From JACRBK01 sp964427955 (GTDB lineage: Bacteria > Chloroflexota > Anaerolineae > Aggregatilineales > Aggregatilineaceae): DNA of 6,701 nt. The stretch lies in NCBI GenBank assembly GCA_964427955.1, contig CAYRWY010000331.1, forward strand, positions 1 through 6,701, given 5' to 3'. Every line of letters starts with the position of its first letter. The stretch's first letter is position 1. The translations under genes were made by a program, and so were the position numbers. Below, in pieces: positions 1-4,895 of this stretch. The notes beneath the pieces were generated by a model. It ran no database searches, was not told where the DNA came from, and saw nothing but the letters and a program-made list of their open reading frames with translations.

Positions 1-43
1 AGGTAAATCTCCCTGGCAAAAAGTTTAGCTATTTATGCAAGGA

Positions 44-646
44 TCAGTAAGGCCGCGCCCGCGAGACGTGGGGATTATCGGCTACCCACCAGCGCCAGGG
101 GATCGACAGCCAGGGTTCCGGCACATTTTTGCCCAGCCCCACGCGCGGCCCGGTGCGGACCTGCTCGTCCGGCACCGGATCGCCCGCCTCGATCCACAGC
201 CCTGCCGTCCCGGTGGTCAGATCGGCCCGGTTCAGATCGCCGGTGATGCGCAGCGCGCGCGTCAGGCGGCCCGGCCCGCTGGTCCATTCCAGGGGCGGGC
301 GTCCGATCCGCTCGGCGGCGATGAAGTCCAGCCCGTCCAGCGGCTCGATGGCGCGGATCAGCACGGCTGCCGGGTGATCGACCGGCTCGCAGATGGCATT
401 GAGCAGCCAGTACATCCCGTAGGTGAAATACACGTAAGCATGGCCAGGATCGCCCCACATCGGCGCGTTGCGCGGCGTCCGCCCGCGATGGCTGTGCGAG
501 GCGGCGTCGGTCTGCTGGTGGTAGGCTTCGGCTTCGACGATCCGGCCCATGACGCGCTGGCCGTCGATCTGCCGCACCAGGATCGCGCCCAGCAGCGCCC
601 GTGCGACGGTGGTGGCATCTTGAGCGTAAAAATCACGAGGCAGCAT
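44..646 (-). CDS. 3-methyladenine DNA glycosylase, Aag/MPG family
   Basis: This 200-residue protein is a base-excision-repair glycosylase that cuts alkylated purines (3-methyladenine and related lesions) from DNA in the cytoplasm. The family is recognised from an almost residue-for-residue match to the active-site region of human AAG, recalled from memory. The segment RIVEAEAY holds the presumed catalytic Glu40 and lesion-stacking Tyr42. His51, Tyr73, the intercalating Tyr76 (in TYGMYW), Asn83 and Arg98 sit at the spacings of AAG His136, Tyr159, Tyr162, Asn169 and Arg182. The TPRN segment (57-60) and the C-terminal PWRWWV segment also fit. The length is normal for bacterial members, so the gene looks complete and functional. 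The ATG at 646 directly precedes the conserved LPRDFY start; the ribosome-binding site is weak (a GGA about nine bases upstream). A 176-base gap separates it from the next minus-strand gene, and it has its own extended -10 box. No terminator is visible between its stop and the window edge. Confidence 0.95.
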   Translation of the reverse strand: MLPRDFYAQDATTVARALLGAILVRQIDGQRVMGRIVEAEAYHQQTDAASHSHRGRTPRNAPMWGDPGHAYVYFTYGMYWLLNAICEPVDHPAAVLIRAIEPLDGLDFIAAERIGRPPLEWTSGPGRLTRALRITGDLNRADLTTGTAGLWIEAGDPVPDEQVRTGPRVGLGKNVPEPWLSIPWRWWVADNPHVSRARPY

Positions 647-709
647 CAGGAATCATCCGGGTTGGGTAGGGGCGCAGAGTGCCGCGCCCGGATCGGTTGG
701 GATGTGGAG

Positions 710-740
710 ATTATAGCACAGTGGGGAGAAAACAGCACAA
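710..740 (-). promoter_or_regulatory. Candidate promoter of the DNA glycosylase gene
   Basis: Read on the minus strand, positions 710-715 spell a perfect TATAAT preceded by TGC, giving the extended -10 form TGCTATAAT. A possible -35 hexamer TTGTGC lies at 735-740, with a slightly long 19-base spacer. Transcription would start near 703, leaving a leader of about 57 bases before the ATG at 646. The extended -10 makes a weak -35 tolerable. The -35 overlaps a CAATTG-centred motif that is also found around the promoter of the neighbouring gene. This is inferred from sequence only. Confidence 0.55.
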
Positions 741-751
741 TTGTTCTGGGG
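738..751 (-). promoter_or_regulatory. Third copy of the CCA-AACAATTG motif (possible operator)
   Basis: On the minus strand this reads CCCAGAACAATTGT followed by G, with the 8-base palindrome ACAATTGT at 737-744. It matches the two arms of the inverted repeat at 1387-1447, except for one inserted G between CCA and AACAATTG. The TTG of CAATTG forms the first bases of the candidate -35 of the glycosylase gene, so a bound protein would cover the -35. It could also be chance similarity. Confidence 0.3.
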
Positions 752-763
752 GTAATCTCATCC

Positions 764-793
764 AGAAACCTGCACGCCCCCAGGCTCAGCAGG
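764..793 (-). terminator. Weak candidate terminator after the unknown gene
   Basis: On the minus strand, about 30 bases past the stop codon of the 181-residue gene, CCTGC (789-793) can pair with GCAGG (769-773), and a smaller GCC/GGC stem fits inside the loop. The bases that follow are TTTCT, a poor U-tract. It could terminate or merely pause transcription, which would agree with the glycosylase gene having its own promoter further on. The weak stem and tract keep confidence low. Confidence 0.22.
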
Positions 794-822
794 GATGAGG
801 GCGCGCAGCCGGATCAAAAGCG

Positions 823-1368
823 CTACGTCCACTGAATGTGGATGATCGTTTCGTCGCCTCCTTCTTCACGGCGCGGCACGTCTTCATCGTAAAAAACGAC
901 GAACTGGGTATCTTTCGGCAAGAAACGCTTGCACGTGCCATAGACTACGCCGTAATTCAGGTCGTCAGGGTCGGGCGTATAATGCGCGATGGCGTAGTGG
1001 CGGTCAGCGATTTTCGTGGGGCGGATGTAGCCGCGATCCGCCCCGCGATTCGAGTGGTTAAAGGTAGCGGGCCACAGCGAAAGGATATATTCGAAGGATT
1101 CCCGGTCGAGTTCCGGCCCCCACGCGAATTCCGCGATGGTCATGCCAATGCTGACAAAATCGAACATGGCCGATCGGTTGGATTCCGCAATCGAGTTGAA
1201 CAGATCGATGTGCATCTGCTTGGGATACCACGCCCCGGAATCGAGATCGGTCATATGAAGTTTTTCGAGATGTGGTCGGATGTTGTCACTGTTGATGGCC
1301 GCAATAAACCCATTCATAACCCCGCCGATCACTTCCGAGTCGGGGCCAAGTGCTTTGTACTTTCCCAT
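823..1368 (-). CDS. Uncharacterised 181-residue soluble protein, possibly a V4R/H-NOX-like sensor fold
   Basis: I do not recognise this gene with confidence. It encodes 181 residues with no signal peptide and no membrane segment, so it is presumably cytoplasmic. The coding call is firm: a strong Shine-Dalgarno GGAGGAG (1376-1382) lies seven bases before the ATG, and a promoter-like region lies just upstream. The N-terminal half looks helical, with a WYP motif near residue 48. The middle has the phrase FNHSNRGADRGYIRP (about 103-117). The C-terminal half alternates strand-like segments (HYAIAHYT, QFVVFYDEDV) with a helix between, and ends in IIHIQW. That order (helical start, a central HxxRG-type phrase, a strand-helix-strand end finishing in a hydrophobic strand with Trp) recalls small ligand-sensing V4R/H-NOX-like folds, but I see no assignable haem-ligand His and give this as a guess. 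A perfect inverted repeat around its promoter suggests specific regulation, which may mean an inducible or autoregulated gene. Confidence 0.85.
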   Translation of the reverse strand: MGKYKALGPDSEVIGGVMNGFIAAINSDNIRPHLEKLHMTDLDSGAWYPKQMHIDLFNSIAESNRSAMFDFVSIGMTIAEFAWGPELDRESFEYILSLWPATFNHSNRGADRGYIRPTKIADRHYAIAHYTPDPDDLNYGVVYGTCKRFLPKDTQFVVFYDEDVPRREEGGDETIIHIQWT

Positions 1369-1375
1369 GCGATTT

Positions 1376-1382
1376 CTCCTCC
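1376..1382 (-). promoter_or_regulatory. Strong ribosome binding site of the unknown gene
   Basis: The minus strand reads GGAGGAG seven bases before the ATG at 1368. It is the best Shine-Dalgarno sequence in the window, fixes the start codon and supports this reading frame over the similarly long plus-strand frame across the same stretch. Confidence 0.8.
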
Positions 1383-1386
1383 ATGA

Positions 1387-1447
1387 CCAAACAATTGACG
1401 ACGCATAAATATCGTACTTGATAAATCATTAAAAGACAATTGTTTGG
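1387..1447. repeat. Perfect 11-base inverted repeat bracketing a promoter
   Basis: CCAAACAATTG at 1387-1397 is repeated exactly in inverted orientation as CAATTGTTTGG at 1437-1447. Thirty-nine AT-rich bases lie between the arms, and arm centres are 50 bases apart, close to five helical turns. Each arm contains the small palindrome CAATTG. The candidate promoter of the 181-residue gene lies between the arms, and the predicted transcript starts inside the loop, so the repeat cannot form a full RNA hairpin in that transcript. A pair of protein-binding sites is therefore more likely than a terminator. No target-site duplication flanks the repeat, which argues against a small transposon remnant. 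Confidence 0.6.
1411..1439 (-). promoter_or_regulatory. Candidate promoter of the unknown 181-residue gene
   Basis: On the minus strand a -35-like TTGTCT (1434-1439) and a -10-like TACGAT (1411-1416) are separated by 17 bases. Each matches the consensus at four of six positions. Transcription would start near 1404, giving a leader of about 35 bases that includes the strong ribosome-binding site. The -35 overlaps the end of one arm of the 11-base inverted repeat, and the other arm falls in the leader, so a regulator bound to both could block or loop the promoter. Confidence 0.45.
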
Positions 1448-1488
1448 CCGATTTCCGTTGATTCAAAATCGATGGGTCGTCTTTCCGG

Positions 1489-1905
1489 CTAGCGCAGCGA
1501 CTTCTGGAAGAAAATCCGCCGGTGGCCGGTCGGGAGATCGTCCAGCTCGCCCCAGACGGTGTAGCCGAGTTTTCGGTAGAACTCCGGCGCCTGGAAGCTC
1601 ATGGTGTCCAGGTGGATGGCATGACAGCCGCGCTCCCGCGCGATCTGCTCGGCGCGCGCCATCAACTGCTGGCCGAGGCCCTGGCCGCGCGCGGACTCGT
1701 CGATCCACAGGATTTCGATGGACAGCCAGCCCCAGTACGTCATGCCCAGCAGGCCGCCGATCACCCGGCCCTGCGCGTCACGCACGGCGAGCGTCACCGG
1801 CTGGTGGTGATCGTCGCCCACCAGCGCTGTATTGAAGTCGAATAACCCATCGCGGATCGCCTGTTGGTCCGCGGCGCTGGCGTGATCGTCGATGGAAAAT
1901 GGCAT
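1489..1905 (-). CDS. GNAT-family N-acetyltransferase
   Basis: This 138-residue protein is a single-domain GNAT acyltransferase, which transfers an acetyl (or other acyl) group from CoA to an amine; the substrate cannot be read from the sequence. The acetyl-CoA pyrophosphate-binding motif A is clear: strand LSIEILWIDES (61-71) followed by RGQGLGQQLM (73-82) and a helix to about residue 92. Motif B follows as HAIHLDTMSF (95-104) and the typical APEFYRKLGY helix (106-115). An earlier strand pair with GRVIGGLLGMTYWGW (46-60) matches the usual core. The length is normal for a minimal GNAT protein, and the form resembles small stand-alone acetyltransferases related to streptothricin-type or YjgM-like groups, though I cannot place it further. 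The ATG at 1905 follows an AGGGAGA ribosome-binding site at good spacing. The gene is divergent from the permease gene. I found no convincing -35/-10 pair of its own. Confidence 0.93.
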   Translation of the reverse strand: MPFSIDDHASAADQQAIRDGLFDFNTALVGDDHHQPVTLAVRDAQGRVIGGLLGMTYWGWLSIEILWIDESARGQGLGQQLMARAEQIARERGCHAIHLDTMSFQAPEFYRKLGYTVWGELDDLPTGHRRIFFQKSLR

Positions 1906-1935
1906 CGTAGTCTCCCTGGTTGAATGGTGGATAGC

Positions 1936-1962
1936 CGCCCGACTTTAACGGATTTTCGGGCG
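1936..1962. repeat. Seven-base inverted repeat in the divergent gap
   Basis: CGCCCGA (1936-1942) and TCGGGCG (1956-1962) form a perfect 7-base inverted repeat with a 13-base loop, between the start of the acetyltransferase gene and the promoter box of the permease gene. No U-tract follows on either strand, so it does not look like a terminator. It could be an operator or a hairpin in the acetyltransferase leader. Confidence 0.35.
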
Positions 1963-2019
1963 ACGCGCGAAGAAAAAAGGTTTTCAGAAATTATTAAGGT
2001 TTGCGGGATGGTCGTGCGC

Positions 2020-2025
2020 TATAAT
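2020..2025 (+). promoter_or_regulatory. Perfect -10 box upstream of the permease gene
   Basis: TATAAT lies 50 bases before the permease start codon. Transcription would begin near 2032. No good -35 is found at 16-18 bases, and the TG of a strict extended -10 is displaced by two bases, so activation by another protein or a weak promoter is possible. The box contains an in-frame TAA (2022-2024), which also closes the permease reading frame upstream and so sets the furthest possible start. Confidence 0.5.
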
Positions 2026-2075
2026 CTGCCCAGCCACAAAGCATCCTCAAAGCCATCGATGGACTGGGCATCGGT

Positions 2076-4895
2076 ATGCCGGGCACACGCACGATCAAAA
2101 TCTTCCGGGACATCACCGCCCGCCGCACGCGCACGGCACTGGTCGCGTTGAGCGTGTTTGTCGGCGTGTTGGGCGTGGTCGTGTTGACGACGCTCGGCAC
2201 GCTGATCACGCGCCAGCTTGAAAAAGACCTGGTGCCTGGCGATCTGGCCATGCTGCGCATCTTCGTGGAGACGGCGACCTCGGCCCAGGTCGATAACGCG
2301 GCGGTGCTGCTGAAGCTGCGCGACTATCCGGGCATCACGCAGGTGGAAGGGCAGGCGGTCTACGAATTCGCCTGGAAGCATCCGGGCGATGCTACCTTCC
2401 AGGCCGGGATGCTGTACGCCTATTCCGAACCGTTCAGCCAGATTCACCTGGAACCGGTGCGGCTGGTCCGGGGTCGCTACCCGGTCGAGGGCCAGGACGA
2501 AATCGCCATCGAACAGCGCATGGCCCGCGCGCACCACCTCTCCACGGGCGATACCCTGGTGGCGCAGATCAACGGCGGCGACGAACGGACGCTGCGCATC
2601 GTCGGGATCGTCTACCAGCCGTATATGTATATCGGCGGCGGTGACGGCACGACCAGCGCCTACGCGACGTATACCACCGCGCAGCGGATCGTCGGCTTCA
2701 GCGGTTTCAGCTCGATCTACATTCGCTTTGGCGATTTTCCCACCGCGCGCCAGCAGTCCCACTCGTTCCGCAAGTGGCTGATGAGCGAGACGCCCTACCG
2801 CATCGTGTTTTACCTGGTCAACGATCCCCAGGACAACATCTTTCTGGTCGGCATCCGGCAGTTCACGCGCGTGCTGCTGATCCTGGCGCTGGTGGCGATG
2901 GTCGTCGCCAGCTTCCTGGTCACGACCGTGATCAGCAACGTCATGTCCGAGCACCGCCAACAGATCGGCGCGATGAAAGCCCTGGGCGCGACCCGGATCG
3001 ACGTGCTCAAGATTTATCTTGGCATGGCCGTCGTGTATGGGCTGATTGGCACGCTCCCGGCGGTGGGCCTCGGCGCCTGGCTGGGGCAGCGCGCCGCACT
3101 GGCCGCGGCCCCGGTGGCGAATACCGTGCTGGAGAACGTGCACCCGCCGCTGTCCTCGATTCTGTTGGGCTTCGTGCTGGGGATCGGCGTGCCGCTGCTG
3201 GCGGCGGCGATCCCGGTCATCCAGGGATCGCGCGTGACGATCCTGGAAGCCATGACCGATCAGGGCATCGTCGCGACCTACGGCAAAGGGCTGCTGCCCT
3301 GGCTGGTGCAGTTACTCCCGCTGCCCGCCGCGGCGGCGCAGGCGGTCAACAACATCCTGCGGCACAAATCGCGGCTGGCGCTCACGGCCCTGACCCTGAC
3401 GTTCGCCGTCGCGGCCTTCATGGGCGTGTTCGCCGTCTTTCGCGTGCTGACCGGCGTGGTGGGCAAAATCCAGTCCACGCTCAATTACCAGGTGTCGGTC
3501 GATCCGGCCAACATCAACGTCGTGGACCTGATGCAGACGCTGCTGGTGGACGAGCAGATCCGCGAGATTCAGCCGGATGTGGCCGTGCAGCTTCAGGCGC
3601 GGCGCGACGACGTGACGGCGGAGACGCCCTCCGAGGCCGAGTCGGCTCAGACGCAGCCGCCCGACACGACCAATATCTACGTCACCGGGATCGATACCGC
3701 CGTCGATCTGCTGAACATTCCCCTGACACTGGGCGACGGCTGGAACACCGATCCCAACCGGACCGGGATCGTGATCACGGCCAACATGGCGCAGGACTTC
3801 GATAAAACGGTGGGCGATACGCTGCACCTGATCGCGCCCAACGGCGAAGCCGATTTCGAGATCATCGGGGTGTGCGATTTCCCCTTCGAGACGGCGTTCA
3901 TGGAGTGGCACCAGTTGGCGGATTTCGTCGGCGTGATCCGCGATGCGCCCGTGCCCAACGCCTATTGGGAGCAGGTCCAGGTCAGCATGGCGGGCGACAA
4001 TCCCTATGCCGACGGCGTGTGGGCGGTCGGGATCGACGAGCGCGTCGGACGGCTGCTGCTGCCCAGCTTCCGCGCCGATCAGCCGGGCGTGATCATCAGC
4101 CAGGCCCTCGCGGACGCGGGCGGCTTCGCGCAGGGCGGGACGATCGCGCTGCACGCCCCGAATGGCGATGGCATCCCGCTGATCGACGAGCCATCCTCGA
4201 CCGACTTCCCGATCCTGGCTGTGCTCAACGTCACGCCGCAAGAGCTGCGCGTCGTGGCGCGCGATGTGCCACAGGCCGTGTTGGACGAGGAGCAGCCCGC
4301 CCTGGTCGCGCTGTACTGGCCGACGCTGGCCGATCTCGTGCACCTGGATTACCGCAAAATCTCGCCGGAGACGTTCACCATCGATCTCGCCAATCCCCAG
4401 GCGATTATGTCCAGCCTCAACCACACCTTCGTCCAGCCCCGGCCCGCCTTCCAGAACCAGGTGGCCTTCGAGGATCGCATCGCGCAGATGATCCTGAGCC
4501 TGGGATTGGTGATGGGCTTCACGGCGGCGCTGATGGCCGTGGTGGGCGGGATCGGTCTGCTGACGATCATGTCGATCAGCGTCTACGAGCGCCAGCGCGA
4601 GATCGGCGTGATGCGCTCGGTGGGAGCCTCCTCGGCCAAAATCCTCGAACAATTCCTGCTGGAAGGGTTCATGATCGGGCTGTTCGCGTGGGGCGTCGGC
4701 GTCCCGCTCAGTTACGCGCTCAGCCAATACCTGGTCGATGCCGTCCCCTTCAGCGGCGTGCTGGTCTTCAAGTATACGCTGCTGGCCCCGGTGTTCGGGC
4801 TGGGGGGCATCCTGATCCTGACCGGCGCGGCGACGCTCTATCCCGCGCTGGCGGCGGCGCGCAAGACCGTCGCGGAGATTCTGCACTACCAGTGA
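2076..4895 (+). CDS. MacB/FtsX-type ABC transporter permease with two FtsX domains
   Basis: This 939-residue protein is an inner-membrane permease of the FtsX/MacB/LolC superfamily, which works with a cytoplasmic ATPase to move or extract lipids, peptides or drugs, or to transmit force across the membrane. It holds two copies of the four-helix unit. TM1 is at about 20-44, followed by an extracytoplasmic domain to about 265, then TM2 (266-290), TM3 (317-337) and TM4 (361-384). The second unit has TM5 (436-456), a larger extracytoplasmic domain (about 457-804) and TM6-8 (805-832, 859-885, 902-928). The two cytoplasmic coupling helices after TM2 and TM6 are textbook: EHRQQIGAMKALGAT (about 292-306) and ERQREIGVMRSVGAS (about 837-851). 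A Pro/Glu/Thr/Gln-rich patch near 516-534 looks like a flexible linker. ATG 2076 is the first ATG, GTG or TTG after the in-frame stop at 2022; its ribosome-binding site is weak. No ATPase gene is adjacent: the left neighbour is divergent and the right one convergent. Substrate unknown. Confidence 0.93.
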   Translation: MPGTRTIKIFRDITARRTRTALVALSVFVGVLGVVVLTTLGTLITRQLEKDLVPGDLAMLRIFVETATSAQVDNAAVLLKLRDYPGITQVEGQAVYEFAWKHPGDATFQAGMLYAYSEPFSQIHLEPVRLVRGRYPVEGQDEIAIEQRMARAHHLSTGDTLVAQINGGDERTLRIVGIVYQPYMYIGGGDGTTSAYATYTTAQRIVGFSGFSSIYIRFGDFPTARQQSHSFRKWLMSETPYRIVFYLVNDPQDNIFLVGIRQFTRVLLILALVAMVVASFLVTTVISNVMSEHRQQIGAMKALGATRIDVLKIYLGMAVVYGLIGTLPAVGLGAWLGQRAALAAAPVANTVLENVHPPLSSILLGFVLGIGVPLLAAAIPVIQGSRVTILEAMTDQGIVATYGKGLLPWLVQLLPLPAAAAQAVNNILRHKSRLALTALTLTFAVAAFMGVFAVFRVLTGVVGKIQSTLNYQVSVDPANINVVDLMQTLLVDEQIREIQPDVAVQLQARRDDVTAETPSEAESAQTQPPDTTNIYVTGIDTAVDLLNIPLTLGDGWNTDPNRTGIVITANMAQDFDKTVGDTLHLIAPNGEADFEIIGVCDFPFETAFMEWHQLADFVGVIRDAPVPNAYWEQVQVSMAGDNPYADGVWAVGIDERVGRLLLPSFRADQPGVIISQALADAGGFAQGGTIALHAPNGDGIPLIDEPSSTDFPILAVLNVTPQELRVVARDVPQAVLDEEQPALVALYWPTLADLVHLDYRKISPETFTIDLANPQAIMSSLNHTFVQPRPAFQNQVAFEDRIAQMILSLGLVMGFTAALMAVVGGIGLLTIMSISVYERQREIGVMRSVGASSAKILEQFLLEGFMIGLFAWGVGVPLSYALSQYLVDAVPFSGVLVFKYTLLAPVFGLGGILILTGAATLYPALAAARKTVAEILHYQ

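Noticed and set aside
35..835. 266-codon plus-strand frame opposite the glycosylase gene
   Set aside because: The minus strand encodes an unmistakable glycosylase; the plus frame is Arg/Pro/Ala-rich and runs through the glycosylase promoter.
838..1386. 182-codon plus-strand frame opposite the unknown gene
   Set aside because: Nearly the same length as the minus-strand frame, but the minus frame has a strong GGAGGAG site, a promoter and balanced composition; the plus frame has none of these.
1387..1447. The inverted repeat considered as a 61-base miniature transposon
   Set aside because: No target-site duplication is visible at its ends, there is no second copy in the window, and the arms fit promoter flanks better.
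1450..1475. CGATTT/AAATCG hairpin after the acetyltransferase stop, considered as a terminator
   Set aside because: A six-base AT-rich stem with no U-tract on the minus strand is too weak to call.
2059..2151. Short upstream frame (ATG at 2059) overlapping the permease start, considered as a leader peptide
   Set aside because: No ribosome-binding site precedes it, and its 30 codons read as an out-of-frame Arg/Ala/Ser-rich shadow.
2019..3143. 374-codon minus-strand frame running from the permease gene into the divergent gap
   Set aside because: His- and Arg-rich shadow of the permease with no recognisable feature and no ribosome-binding site.
3312..4886. Long open frame (524 codons) on the minus strand inside the permease gene
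   Set aside because: It is rich in His, Arg, Asp and Gln with no domain pattern, and it lies fully antisense to a clear permease; it is a GC-rich third-position shadow.
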